A stretch of 64,000 nucleotides of DNA from NCBI GenBank assembly GCA_024235755.1, contig JACKLV010000006.1, positions 1 to 64,000 on the forward strand, read 5' to 3'. The notes beneath the pieces are model-generated. The model did no database searches, had not been told where the DNA came from, and saw only the letters and a list, made by a program, of their open reading frames with translations. Positions 1-9,333 of this stretch are shown here, one piece after another; positions within the stretch are counted from its first letter, which is position 1, and each line of letters opens with the position of its first letter. This stretch comes from Burkholderiales bacterium. GTDB taxonomy: Bacteria; Pseudomonadota; Gammaproteobacteria; Burkholderiales; Nitrosomonadaceae. The position numbers were made by a program, and so were the translations under genes.

Positions 1-96
1 ATGTTCACGGCACAATTCATCAGGCACCGGCACGCCTGCCTCAGCCTGTTTGAGTATCGCCATGATCTGATTGTCACTAAATTTCGATTTCTTCAT
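1..96 (-). CDS. IS3-family transposase OrfA, N-terminal part (runs off the window)
   Basis: Reading the minus strand from an ATG at 94-96 gives an open frame to the window edge, starting MKKSKFSDNQIMAILKQAEA. This is the typical N-terminus of IS3-family OrfA, the helix-turn-helix subunit that binds the element's ends; the catalytic OrfB would lie outside the window. Only 32 residues are present, so the subgroup cannot be named. The gene points away from gcvPB, so the element's upstream end lies between this ATG and about 170. The family call is from recognition of the N-terminal motif; no homology search was possible. Confidence 0.75.
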   Translation of the reverse strand, partial: MKKSKFSDNQIMAILKQAEAGVPVPDELCREH

Positions 97-166
97 TGCA
101 GAACCACCTGTCAATAAATTACAAGAAAATTCTACTTTTGACTCCTGTTATTTTTTGGGAGGATTA
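1..166 (-). mobile_element. Partial IS3-family insertion sequence, left end next to gcvPB
   Basis: The stretch 97-166 between the OrfA start and the gcvPB stop holds no gene and would be the leader and terminal repeat of the element. The exact terminus cannot be placed, because only one end is in the window and no target duplication can be compared. The element may begin very near, or even within, the last codons of gcvPB. Confidence 0.55.
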
Positions 167-1666
167 CTATAGCTTTATCTGCAAGCCATCATCCCGCAAT
201 TTAAGTTTCCGCGCAGCACGCACTTCATCCAGACGCCCGACCGGCGTGGCATGTGGCGCAGTTTGCAATGTTTCCGGATGATCGACTGCTTCCTGCGCGA
301 TCGCTTTCAATGCGTCGGCAAACGCATCGAGCGTCTGTTTACTTTCCGTCTCTGTCGGTTCGATCATGAGCGCTTCGGGAACAATCAGCGGGAAATACGT
401 AGTCGGCGGATGAAAGCCGTAATCGAGCAGCCGTTTGCTGATGTCCACCGCACGCACGCTGCTGCCTTCGATTTTGCCCTGCAGCACAAATTCATGCATG
501 CAGGTGCGGTCATGGGACAGTGGATAGATGCCGCGCAGCCGTTCGCGCAGGTAGTTGGCATTCAGCACCGCATGCAGGGCACTCTGTTTCAGCCCTTCTG
601 CACCATGCTGCAGGATGTAGGCATACGCACGCACGAACACGCCGAAGCTGCCGAAGTGGCTGTTCATTCGGCCGATGGATTTTTCAGGCGTAAAAAGCGT
701 ATAAACCGGTTTTATTTTCTCTGCGGGTTCTGATTTCTCCGCATTTTTCAATCGGCACACCATCGGCCCGGGCAGATATGACGCCAGTTTTTCACTCACG
801 CCCAACGGGCCGGAACCCGGTCCACCGCCGCCATGCGGCGTGCCGAATGTTTTGTGCAAATTGTAATGCATGACATCGATACCCAGATCGCCCGGCCGAA
901 CCGCACCAACAAGCGCGTTCATATTCGCGCCGTCGCCGTAAACCAGCCCGCCGCAGTTATGTACACACCGAACAATGGATTCAATATTGCGCTCGAACAG
1001 TCCCAGCGTGTTGGGATTCGTGATCATCAGACCCGCAACCGACGCGTCGCAGGCCGCTTTAAGCGCGGCGAGATCGAGATTGCCGTGTTCATCGGAAGGA
1101 ATCTCAAGCGCTTCGAAACCCGCCATCGTGGTTGACGCCGGATTGGTGCCGTGCGCCGAGTCGGGAATCAAAATTTGCGTGCGTCCGGTTTCGTCACGAT
1201 CGCGAAAGTAGGCACGCATCATCAGCAATGCGGTCAGTTCACCCTGCGCGCCCGCCGTCGGTTGCAATGAGACGGCTGCAAAACCGCCGATTTCCTTGAG
1301 CCACTCCTGCAGTTCAAACATCAACGCCAGATTGCCCTGTACCGTATCGATCGGCTGCAACGGATGCGACTGCGAAAAACCTGCCAACCGGGCACAGGCT
1401 TCGTTGATTTTCGGGTTGTACTTCATGGTGCACGAACCCAATGGATAGAAACCGCTGTCGACACAGAAATTGCGTTGTGAGAGCCGGATAAAATGACGCA
1501 CCACGTCGAGCTCGGACAGTTCGGGCAAGTGTAAATCCTCGTGCAGCAGGTCTACAGGCAGCTTAGCCTCGGGCACATCGCATTCAGGCATTAAATTGGT
1601 GCTGCGGCCTTGAGAACTCAGTTCATAAACCGTTTTTTCAATACTGCGTTTTTCTATCTCAGGCAT
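167..1666 (-). CDS. gcvPB: Glycine dehydrogenase (decarboxylating) subunit 2, GcvPB
   Basis: PLP-carrying half of the two-subunit glycine decarboxylase (P protein) of the glycine cleavage system. It decarboxylates glycine and passes the aminomethyl group to the lipoyl arm of GcvH in the cytoplasm. The motif NLHKTFGTPHGGGGPG holds the Schiff-base lysine (about residue 272), and the glycine-rich loop after it is intact. An upstream ATG at 1690 overlaps the gcvPA stop as ATGA, giving 507 aa. I prefer the ATG at 1664-1666 (499 aa), because a strong GGGGAGG ribosome site lies 9 nt before it. The 3' end abuts an IS3 element, so the last few residues may be altered. Third gene of a minus-strand operon. 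Confidence 0.93.
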   Translation of the reverse strand: MPEIEKRSIEKTVYELSSQGRSTNLMPECDVPEAKLPVDLLHEDLHLPELSELDVVRHFIRLSQRNFCVDSGFYPLGSCTMKYNPKINEACARLAGFSQSHPLQPIDTVQGNLALMFELQEWLKEIGGFAAVSLQPTAGAQGELTALLMMRAYFRDRDETGRTQILIPDSAHGTNPASTTMAGFEALEIPSDEHGNLDLAALKAACDASVAGLMITNPNTLGLFERNIESIVRCVHNCGGLVYGDGANMNALVGAVRPGDLGIDVMHYNLHKTFGTPHGGGGPGSGPLGVSEKLASYLPGPMVCRLKNAEKSEPAEKIKPVYTLFTPEKSIGRMNSHFGSFGVFVRAYAYILQHGAEGLKQSALHAVLNANYLRERLRGIYPLSHDRTCMHEFVLQGKIEGSSVRAVDISKRLLDYGFHPPTTYFPLIVPEALMIEPTETESKQTLDAFADALKAIAQEAVDHPETLQTAPHATPVGRLDEVRAARKLKLRDDGLQIKL

Positions 1667-1686
1667 GGTCTTTCGCCTCCCCGTAC

Positions 1687-3048
1687 TCATGCTGTGACTT
1701 TCGCCAATGCATCAACCAGCCGGTTTATTGCTGCTTTGGTTTTCATCTCGGTCACTGCGATCAACATCTGTTGTTCAAATCCAAAGTAACAGGAACCCAG
1801 ATCAAAACCGCCGATGATACCGAAATCTTCCAGCAATATCCGATTGACTTCCTCGACCGGGCGCGGCAGTTGCACGCTGAATTCCTTGAAAAACGGTTGA
1901 TCGGGTTTATGCGGATTGATTGCCAGCCCTGCCCGTTCGGCAAGCTGTTGTGCGGCATAATGGCTTTTGTGGTAACACAGCTCGGCCACCCGCCGCAGCC
2001 CGGATTTACCCAATGTCGCCAGATACGTTGCCGCTGCCAGCGCCATCAATCCCGCATTGGTGCAGATATTGCTGGTGGCGCGTGCACGCCGGATATGCTG
2101 TTCGCGCGCCGCCAGCGTCAGCACATAGCCGCGTCTGCCGGAGCGATCGACCGTTTCGCCCACCAATCGGCCGGGCATCTGGCGCACATATTGCATGCGC
2201 GTAGCAAAAATTCCGAGATACGGCCCGCCGAATGACAGCGGGATACCCAGCGGCTGGCCGTCGGCAACCACCACATCAGCGCCGTACGCACCCGGCGGTT
2301 GAAACAAGCCCAACGCGATGGGATCGGTCACCACGATCAGAAGCGCCCCGGCCTGATGCACCTGGTCGGCGAGTCCAGCGACATCTTCAAACTGTCCCAG
2401 AAAATTCGGATTTTGAATCACCAATGCAGCCACCCGATCGTCAAGCAGCGCTACCAGACTGCCCATCTCGCCCGGTACGACACCTTCACCGATCAGCGAC
2501 GCTTCGCTGCCCAACAGATAAGTTTGCACTGTTTCCCGGTAATGCGGATTGACCGTGGGCGATAGAATGACTTTCTGCCGCCCGTCCGATGCTAGATTGA
2601 GCGCCATGCGCACCGCTTCTGCCAGCGCGGTAGCGCCATCATAGTGACTGGCGTTTGTCACATCCATTCCGGTCAATTGGCAGATCATGCTTTGATACTC
2701 AAACATGGCTTGCAGCATGCCCTGGCTGGCTTCGGGCTGGTAAGGCGTATAGGCGGTAAAAAACTCGCCCCGGCCAGTGACATAATCAACGGTTGCAGGA
2801 ATATAGTGGTGATACGCACCCGCGCCCAGAAAACATTCATGACTGGTGGCGTTCACATCTTGACCGGCCAGTTCGCGCAGATGCGCTTCCAGCTCCATTT
2901 GCGATAAGGGCAGCGGCGGCAAGGGCAATTTCAAATCGGGAAAACGGACATGTTCCGGAATGTCTGCAAACAGTTCTTCCATGCGTGACACTCCCAGCGT
3001 ATCGAGCATTGCGCGGCGTTCCGATTCGGTATGCGGTAAATAATTCAT
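1687..3048 (-). CDS. gcvPA: Glycine dehydrogenase (decarboxylating) subunit 1, GcvPA
   Basis: First half of the heterotetrameric P protein, 453 aa, full length for the family. It begins MNYLPHTESERRAMLDTLGV, the usual GcvPA start, and contains ATSHECFLGAGAYHHYIP and NASHYDGATALAEAV, which are conserved in GcvPA and in the N-terminal half of fused GcvP. A GAGG ribosome site lies 6 nt before the ATG. The stop is 20 nt from the preferred gcvPB start and overlaps the longer alternative start. gcvT and gcvH are not in the window. Confidence 0.95.
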   Translation of the reverse strand: MNYLPHTESERRAMLDTLGVSRMEELFADIPEHVRFPDLKLPLPPLPLSQMELEAHLRELAGQDVNATSHECFLGAGAYHHYIPATVDYVTGRGEFFTAYTPYQPEASQGMLQAMFEYQSMICQLTGMDVTNASHYDGATALAEAVRMALNLASDGRQKVILSPTVNPHYRETVQTYLLGSEASLIGEGVVPGEMGSLVALLDDRVAALVIQNPNFLGQFEDVAGLADQVHQAGALLIVVTDPIALGLFQPPGAYGADVVVADGQPLGIPLSFGGPYLGIFATRMQYVRQMPGRLVGETVDRSGRRGYVLTLAAREQHIRRARATSNICTNAGLMALAAATYLATLGKSGLRRVAELCYHKSHYAAQQLAERAGLAINPHKPDQPFFKEFSVQLPRPVEEVNRILLEDFGIIGGFDLGSCYFGFEQQMLIAVTEMKTKAAINRLVDALAKVTA

Positions 3049-3063
3049 ACTCGCCTCACTCCG

Positions 3064-4224
3064 TTAAAGCATTGTCTTCACCAACCGTCTGCGGCGATAA
3101 CCGGTGATGACGCGAATAAAACCGTTTGCAGCCAGTTCCCGATCCAGCGCGGCGTCGCCGGTATCGAATCTTAAAACCGGCGTGCGCGCAAGCTTGGTAG
3201 GCGTGGCAATCACTATGATGTTTTGAGAACCTATGGCGCGGATGACAGTATGACTGAGTTGCAGATTTCCTCTGCCCAGCACGAAGCCCTGCGCGCCGAT
3301 AGGACTTAAAACGAGTTTACGCGTTTTAAATTTGCCGAGCAATTCAAGAATCTGTTGTTCGTTTAGATCACGGCCTATCAGCTCGCCATTCACGACCGCA
3401 TCGATGCCCAGCAGCGTTTTTTCAATACCCCACCGGTCCCCGACCGATTTGACCGTGCTCCCGGCACCCAGCAGCACCAGCATCGATGCATCACACCGGA
3501 ACTGCTCCAGCAAAAATTCCGCGATGCCGTCTTTGATAGCGGTCTCGTCGATATCTTCAATCAATGTTTTTGCCGATTGCATGTGCTTCGGCTCAAAAGG
3601 CGTCAGCGCAACCTGATAGAGCTGCACTTTCCACTCACCCGCACGGTAACGCGCCTCGTCGAGATCAAGCACATCGGCTTGCGCCGTTGTCAGCCGATCC
3701 TGCAAAAAAGCATAGATGATCTCGGCGCAATGCGCGGGATTGGCACCGAACACGCCCGAAAACATTTTAACGCCGGACGGTATGCCCAAAATCGGCACAT
3801 CAAATCCCGCAACGCTGCAAATATCCCGCGCCGTTCCATCGCCGCCGCAAAAGACGATTAAGTCGGCTTGTTTTTTCAGGAAATGCTGCACTGCCTGCCG
3901 CGTATCCTCTGCAGAGGGATCGCCGGCGATTCTATGAACGATTTCAAACGCGTTAGCTGAAACACCGGCCGACTGTAACACCGTTTCGCCCATATCGCCG
4001 GAGCAGGTCAGCCACTGCAACAATAAGCACGAAATGCTCGACGCACCTGACAATAACCGCAACAGTTCGTCCACCGTTTGTTTAGCACGCTGTTGAGCCA
4101 CGGGCTCAGCGCCCAGCGCGCGTGCTTTATCCGCCAAGCCATCAGTGCCTTTCAGTCCAACCCGACCGCCCATACCGGCAATTGGATTGATCAGAAAACC
4201 GACGCGTTTGATAAACATGGGCAT
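3064..4224 (-). CDS. ATP-NAD kinase-like protein (COG3199 / AcoX-type)
   Basis: 386-aa cytoplasmic protein of the NAD-kinase-like fold. The N-terminus GFLINPIAGMGGRVGLKGTD and the motif VFCGGDGTARDICSVAG (about residues 123-140) match the COG3199 group, in which GGDGT is the nucleotide-binding signature of NAD and diacylglycerol kinases. The substrate is not established for most members, so NAD kinase activity should not be assumed. It lies 15 nt upstream of gcvPA on the same strand and is probably the first gene of this operon. Two ATGs lie 6 nt apart at the start; neither has a clear ribosome site. Confidence 0.8.
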   Translation of the reverse strand: MPMFIKRVGFLINPIAGMGGRVGLKGTDGLADKARALGAEPVAQQRAKQTVDELLRLLSGASSISCLLLQWLTCSGDMGETVLQSAGVSANAFEIVHRIAGDPSAEDTRQAVQHFLKKQADLIVFCGGDGTARDICSVAGFDVPILGIPSGVKMFSGVFGANPAHCAEIIYAFLQDRLTTAQADVLDLDEARYRAGEWKVQLYQVALTPFEPKHMQSAKTLIEDIDETAIKDGIAEFLLEQFRCDASMLVLLGAGSTVKSVGDRWGIEKTLLGIDAVVNGELIGRDLNEQQILELLGKFKTRKLVLSPIGAQGFVLGRGNLQLSHTVIRAIGSQNIIVIATPTKLARTPVLRFDTGDAALDRELAANGFIRVITGYRRRRLVKTML

Positions 4225-4286
4225 GGTTATTGAATACCGTTATCTTTTCACAGGGAGAGAATTTTCAGCGGCTTATAAAAAAACCG

Positions 4287-4304
4287 GTTATAGTTAACTA
4301 TAAC
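4287..4304. promoter_or_regulatory. Perfect 18-bp palindrome between divergent genes
   Basis: GTTATAGTT followed directly by AACTATAAC is a perfect 9+9 bp palindrome with no spacer. It sits in the region between the minus-strand kinase/gcv operon (start 4224) and the plus-strand PQQ-repeat gene. The form is that of an operator for a dimeric regulator. The regulator is unknown. Confidence 0.4.
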
Positions 4305-4383
4305 TCAGGCGCTCGGAATGAAGACAACTATCTCGGTATACTGTGCGCCAGCATTGATTCAACCAAACAGTCAGGCATCAAAC

Positions 4384-5835
4384 ATGGTCCAGAATAACAC
4401 CCGAACCATCGCAATTATCCTATTATCAATCTGTGCTGCCCTGACATCCGCTTGCAATGGTGGAAATATCGGCGCCGCAGCATGGTCTCAGTTTCATGCC
4501 GATAGCCAGAATCAGGGTTTCATCGGGATCAACAGTTCGCCCGCTGTCGCGCCGCTTTGGAAGCGCAAGGTCGGCCCGGTCGCTCATTCGTCGCCTGTCA
4601 TTGCTGCTGACGGCACCGTACATTTAGGCACAACCGACGGAAAACTCGTCATCGTCAATCCGGATGGCACGATCAAATGCACAGTCGATTTATCAACCGG
4701 CGTAATTCTGTCTACACCAGCCATTGCTTCAAACGGAAATATCTATATCGTATCAATCCGGGAGGTTGATTCTGACTCCTACCTGAGCACGCTGCACAAC
4801 GTCACGTCTGGCTGCGAATCCCGGTGGTCGTATACTTTTCCCGACGTCAATGACGTTATCCGTGGCTACACATCCGCATCGCCCAAAGTTATGGAATCGA
4901 ACCGGGGAACTCATATTTTTCTTCCAGTCAGATTATCACGCCAACGGGACAGCGCTGATAACGACGATTACGAGGATGGATTAAATGAATTGTTTGTCTT
5001 CGATGACAGCGGCAGCGTCATCGACCGCCGCACAATCGGCGGCTGTGTGCATGTTTCGGGCGGGGGCAGCGACATCAGTGGATTATTAAGTGATATCTGG
5101 GACATCATCAGTGACTTTCCAAATGGCACAGCGGTTATCGGCGATGCATTCGGCCCATTGTACGAACAATTCGGATGGTTGGATCCGACACCGGCTTTGG
5201 TGGATTTATCAACAATTACACAACCGGAACGCCCCCTGATCATCGTTGCCGACAATTGCATCGGTTTACGTATGACCGGATTTCACTGGCGCCTCGACCT
5301 GGCCGCGCCACAGCTGAACCGGATATGGACCTACGACGACGATAGCAACAAACGATATTATTCGTCACCGGCTGTTTTCAATAACGGTCTTTTGGTTATC
5401 GGCCGGGAGGATGGCATGATACTGGGCTTTGACCCAGAAACCGGAACCAAGCTGTGGAATCAGAATGTTGGAGAAGCGGTCATGGCGACGCCAGCCTCTT
5501 TTGGAAGACAGATATTTCTAAACTCGCTCCACCGGCTTCATGTACTGGAAACGAATGGAGAATTCGCGGATGTGCCTGTTGTTTCGACTTACCTGAGCGG
5601 CGGCCAGACTATCGCCTCGCCGGCTGTTTCCGCCAATTTCGTTTACTACGGCACGACAACAGGCCTGCGAACGCGTTCTTTCGATTTCTTCACCCGCGCC
5701 AACGATAGTGACGCCACCGGCGGGGTATCTTCACCAGCCATTTCGCCCGAAGGCATTGTCTATAATGTCATTATCGAGGACGGCTCAGGCTACCTGATGG
5801 CCTATCCGGCAAGGGCGCAGCCACAGGTACCCTGA
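4384..5835 (+). CDS. PQQ-like beta-propeller repeat lipoprotein
   Basis: About 483-aa exported protein. I place the start at the ATG at 4384, because the following residues form a lipoprotein signal: basic n-region NNTRTIAI, hydrophobic IILLSICAAL and the lipobox-like TSAC with the acylated cysteine near residue 24. An ATG at 4318 would add 22 non-signal residues. The mature part carries PQQ/WD-type blades such as SSPVIAADGTVHLGTTDGKL and SSPAVFNNGLLVIGREDGMI, each with an 'SSPA/V...G.i/v.vG..dG.l' pattern, so an eight-bladed-type propeller is likely. No dehydrogenase catalytic residues are evident. A BamB-like scaffold role is possible, but there is no neighbour that supports it. Confidence 0.8.
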   Translation: MVQNNTRTIAIILLSICAALTSACNGGNIGAAAWSQFHADSQNQGFIGINSSPAVAPLWKRKVGPVAHSSPVIAADGTVHLGTTDGKLVIVNPDGTIKCTVDLSTGVILSTPAIASNGNIYIVSIREVDSDSYLSTLHNVTSGCESRWSYTFPDVNDVIRGYTSASPKVMESNRGTHIFLPVRLSRQRDSADNDDYEDGLNELFVFDDSGSVIDRRTIGGCVHVSGGGSDISGLLSDIWDIISDFPNGTAVIGDAFGPLYEQFGWLDPTPALVDLSTITQPERPLIIVADNCIGLRMTGFHWRLDLAAPQLNRIWTYDDDSNKRYYSSPAVFNNGLLVIGREDGMILGFDPETGTKLWNQNVGEAVMATPASFGRQIFLNSLHRLHVLETNGEFADVPVVSTYLSGGQTIASPAVSANFVYYGTTTGLRTRSFDFFTRANDSDATGGVSSPAISPEGIVYNVIIEDGSGYLMAYPARAQPQVP

Positions 5836-5901
5836 TGCATCCTGTATTAAACAAATTGTTGAAGAAGTCAGGAACAAAGCCCTACTTCAAAAAGCAGCGG
5901 T

Positions 5902-7458
5902 CTAAAATTTAAAGGTAACCTGTGTATAGCCATAATTGGTATCCTTACCACCTGCTATACCATTGTCCACTTTATCGAAGTAATCACCTTTAAACAAATG
6001 CGTATAGCCGAAGTCAAAACTCATACGTTTCAAGTAGCTGAATTTCGGATCCCATCTCAGATTGAGATCGAACAAGTTGCCCAGAAAACTGCCTGAATTT
6101 CCGGTTACATCCTGCAGGCCGGAACCGACAAAAACACCTTGTTTATCGGCGAGCCAGAATGCGCGGTGAGACATCATCAGACTGACAGTCGGTGTAGGCT
6201 TGAGTGTTGCACGGAAACCCGCGGGTGAGAAAATATTTGACGGAAAGAATATTCCTAAAATACCGGTAGGCCCATATTCGACACGACGTTTTGCAAATAG
6301 GAAATCGAACTGTTTGTTTGGATCCGGATCGCCCGATATATAGTCGAATTGATACAGAATCCTGAATGGCATTTTTGCCAAATCAAAGCTATACCCAATT
6401 TCCCCATGATGCCGATGCGCAAAATAGTTTACTTGATTAACTTCACCAAATTGATATGTCGACTCAATTTCATAGTCAAGACGATTCGTTGTCGGTTTAG
6501 CAAAAAGCCGGAAACCAGGGGTAGAAATATTACGCTGTCTACCTTTGTGCCCTTCGTTTAACTGAAACCAATACACATCAAAGTTGGCCCAGGCGTAATC
6601 TCGGTTGGTAATCTGCGCACCTGAGAAAAAAGTAACTGGCGAAAAATCATCCAGTTCGTTCGCTTTCCGGTTGACAGGCGAGGTACCAAACATTCTTAAC
6701 CCCCAGCCTTTATCACCTTCGCCTACGGTCAACTGCACACCGTCAAATGTCGGCGTCAAAGTACCAAAACGGTGACCGGCTATCAATCGCCCTTCACCGA
6801 AATCCATCACCATTCGGCCAACTTCAAGTTTCCCAGGCAGTCCTGTTCTGAAGAAATTATCAGTCTTCATATTGACATGAAGCTGGGTGAAATCGAAATG
6901 GTTTGCAAAAACCGGCGAGCTTGCTTGTCCATATTCGGCAAGCGGCGCACGGATATCAGTCAGTTCAAATGTAAACCCCAATGGATCATTCCGGTTAATA
7001 CCAATCAAAAACCGTGTCCTCTGGTGAATTTGCTGGTTATCACTGTCTGTAGGAATTGCCTTTGTAAAACCATGATCATATACCTCGTAACGGGTACGAT
7101 GCTCTATCGCCAAATCCAGCCAATCGGGCGTATACGCAGTAAGTGGCGTTTCATGCTCTTCCATCAACCGCGTTAAGTTATCAAAATCGCCTAAAAAATG
7201 GCCTGTATCTCCGATCACAAAATTTGTATTCTCGGCTTTAGTGGCTCTCTGCGCTGTAACAATAGCATTATTCGCTTGTACTGCTGATTTTTTTAGTTTT
7301 TCCGTATTAACAGGTTCAGCCTTTTCTGCAAATGTCATACCTGACCAAACACTACAGAAGATTAAAATTAAAATTGTGTGACATCTTGTTCGTACATTCT
7401 TAAGCAAGTATGGCCCGGATAAGCCATTAAATAAATTGTGCATCAATCCTTTTAGCAT
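5902..7458 (-). CDS. Outer-membrane porin, alginate-export (AlgE-like) family
   Basis: 518-aa outer-membrane beta-barrel. A long basic N-terminus and hydrophobic segment (TILILIFCSVWSGMTFA, cleavage after TFA near residue 44) export it. The mature part starts with a short linker and then reads TPDWLDLAIEHRTRYEVYDH, the typical start of the alginate-export barrel. It ends YTQVTFKF, with the C-terminal Phe used by the BAM machinery. The start at 7458 has GGAG 7 nt upstream. The natural substrate of this family in ammonia oxidisers is unknown and the family name should not be read as alginate transport. A histidine kinase and response regulator lie directly upstream on the same strand. Confidence 0.82.
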   Translation of the reverse strand: MLKGLMHNLFNGLSGPYLLKNVRTRCHTILILIFCSVWSGMTFAEKAEPVNTEKLKKSAVQANNAIVTAQRATKAENTNFVIGDTGHFLGDFDNLTRLMEEHETPLTAYTPDWLDLAIEHRTRYEVYDHGFTKAIPTDSDNQQIHQRTRFLIGINRNDPLGFTFELTDIRAPLAEYGQASSPVFANHFDFTQLHVNMKTDNFFRTGLPGKLEVGRMVMDFGEGRLIAGHRFGTLTPTFDGVQLTVGEGDKGWGLRMFGTSPVNRKANELDDFSPVTFFSGAQITNRDYAWANFDVYWFQLNEGHKGRQRNISTPGFRLFAKPTTNRLDYEIESTYQFGEVNQVNYFAHRHHGEIGYSFDLAKMPFRILYQFDYISGDPDPNKQFDFLFAKRRVEYGPTGILGIFFPSNIFSPAGFRATLKPTPTVSLMMSHRAFWLADKQGVFVGSGLQDVTGNSGSFLGNLFDLNLRWDPKFSYLKRMSFDFGYTHLFKGDYFDKVDNGIAGGKDTNYGYTQVTFKF

Positions 7459-8055
7459 TCACCCCACTCCTCTTTTAGTATATAAGCAAAATCCAGTTCA
7501 AAAGCCGCATAAAGACATCGTAAGTACCTATAACACTTATTTTATTCTACTGCGTCTTTCTCTCGATTGTTATATTAATCGTTGTGGTGTCACGGAAACG
7601 TCAAGAAATTGTTAAAAGAATGTTAAATATTATTTTGATTCTGTAAGTTGTCCATCAATCAACTTTTCGGGAGGAAATTTTTAGGTTGCATAATCGAAAC
7701 ACCTCACTAGAGCCGGGTTTTCAGTTAGCGAAAATAAATTTATCTGAGTCGAAAATATACCGGGATACAATAACTAGATAACCCAACCTGAGAACCGCAG
7801 TTGACCGTAATCAAACAGGTCGAACAATAAGCACTCGTGCAGGAAGAAGAAATTTTGACTTTTTTTAGCAATCATGTACGCCAAGGTTCCAGCGCAGCGC
7901 CAATTTAGCCAAAATTTTCTGGTTATGGTGATAGGCTGGGTAGCCTGTATGCAATACTACTGGATTTTATTACTGCGTAGGCCGAATTCATACCCAAAAT
8001 ACAAATGCTCAGCTCAAATATGAAGCGGCCGTACCTGGCAATATCGGATAGAGTA
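7459..8055. other. Non-coding stretch upstream of the porin gene
   Basis: About 600 bases with no supportable gene on either strand and many stops in all frames. It is the leader of the porin gene and holds the TGTTAAA direct repeat at 7610-7627. The part from 7680 to 8055 gives no recognisable element; it could be decayed sequence. Confidence 0.5.
7610..7627. promoter_or_regulatory. TGTTAAA direct repeat, candidate OmpR/PhoB-type binding site
   Basis: TGTTAAA occurs at 7610-7616 and again at 7621-7627, an exact 11-bp period. Tandem 7-bp half-sites at about one helical turn are how OmpR/PhoB-family regulators bind. The site is about 150 nt upstream of the porin start and the neighbouring gene set encodes such a regulator. 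The link is an inference from spacing and position. Confidence 0.4.
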
Positions 8056-9333
8056 TTAGTTAACAGCGTCGGCAAACCTTATCGTAAACTGAGAACCCCG
8101 GTTTTGCGAACTCTTAAAAGACACGGTCCAGTTATATTTCTCGCAAATGCGATAGACAATCATCAAACCCAAGCCAACTTTCTCCATATTGCATGCACTT
8201 TTTTTTATATAGCATTTAAATAGTTGATCTTGTGTGCACTCATCAATACCAATCCCGGTATCTGTGACCGTCAGTCGATCCGGCGTTAGTAGAACTTTAA
8301 TCTTTCCTTGTTCCGTGTACCGGAATGCATTACGCACGAGATTGGCAACCAGAACGTTGAGTATGCCAAATGGCGCGGAAACTTTTAGTGGCCCTTTCTC
8401 TACAATATTGACTTCAACCGGTTTATCACTCAGCCAGATCCGCTGCTGTTCAATCACTCTCTGAACAATCGGTCCCATTTCACGCTGACAATAATTCTCG
8501 TCCGAATCAATGTTGATACGCGCCAATGCTAAAAACGTTTCGATCAATTCGGTCATTTCGTTGACGGCTCGTTGGATCCGATCAATCCGCTTACGTTCGA
8601 CTGTGGACAGATTGTCATTCTCAGACAAAATTTCTGCAGCCAAGCTGATACTCGTTATCGGAGTACGTAATTCGTGACTGACACTGCTGGCAAATTCCTT
8701 TTCCCGAATCAATAACAGTCTCAACTGATTGTGATAATGCTGCAACTCTTTTGCCAGCGCACCAATCTCATCATCGCCAAATTCAGACAGCTCCAACACT
8801 TTTTCAGGTTTATTCTTAAAACTGACCACTTGGTTTGCAAGCTGCTTAATCGGCCGGACTATTTTGAAGGAAATTATCCAGCCGATAACCAATGCCAATA
8901 TTAAAATAATGACCGAGCATATCCACACCACAATAAAGAAATCATTTTTAAGTTCATGGATATTCGTTTCATCAAACTTCACAATATAACGATTATTATC
9001 AATGTCTTCGACCAACACATGGTAGTCCCGGTCATTGTAGGTCAAGTCATGTATTCCTAGCGAAAGATCGCGGACATGTGCCGGCAAATAACGATTTTCA
9101 TTGATTGGCGAGATATAAATAGTCGTTGTACGTGATCGAAAATAACCGGGTTCCAACACATTAGGCGTTTGTTCTCGGAAGTGTTTAAGCTCAGCATACA
9201 AGATGTCATCAAGCATGCTGGTTACGGTCGTATTAAATCCAACCAACTGGCTTACCCCTAACATCAGGGTAAGTAAAGCACCAAACGCTAGAAACGCAAG
9301 CGTAATCCGTTGCGCTATAGAATTAGTCTTCAT
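8056..9333 (-). CDS. Sensor histidine kinase, two-TM with HAMP domain
   Basis: About 425-aa inner-membrane sensor. Order: TM1 near residues 8-30 (AQRITLAFLAFGALLTLMLG), a periplasmic loop of about 100 residues, TM2 (FFIVVWICSVIILILALVIG), HAMP linker, HisKA domain with the H-box SSVSHELRTPITSISL, and a HATPase domain with N-box NLVRNAFRYT, G1 TDTGIGID and G2 VGLGLMIV. I start it at the ATG at 9331-9333, which overlaps the end of the response-regulator gene by 11 nt; the longer open frame to 9495 would lie wholly inside that gene. The signal it senses is unknown, but it sits between two porin genes. Confidence 0.9.
   Translation of the reverse strand: MKTNSIAQRITLAFLAFGALLTLMLGVSQLVGFNTTVTSMLDDILYAELKHFREQTPNVLEPGYFRSRTTTIYISPINENRYLPAHVRDLSLGIHDLTYNDRDYHVLVEDIDNNRYIVKFDETNIHELKNDFFIVVWICSVIILILALVIGWIISFKIVRPIKQLANQVVSFKNKPEKVLELSEFGDDEIGALAKELQHYHNQLRLLLIREKEFASSVSHELRTPITSISLAAEILSENDNLSTVERKRIDRIQRAVNEMTELIETFLALARINIDSDENYCQREMGPIVQRVIEQQRIWLSDKPVEVNIVEKGPLKVSAPFGILNVLVANLVRNAFRYTEQGKIKVLLTPDRLTVTDTGIGIDECTQDQLFKCYIKKSACNMEKVGLGLMIVYRICEKYNWTVSFKSSQNRGSQFTIRFADAVN

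Noticed and set aside
4225..4383. Glycine riboswitch upstream of the gcv operon
   Set aside because: The gap is short and shows a simple DNA palindrome, with no tandem aptamer-like structure that I could recognise.
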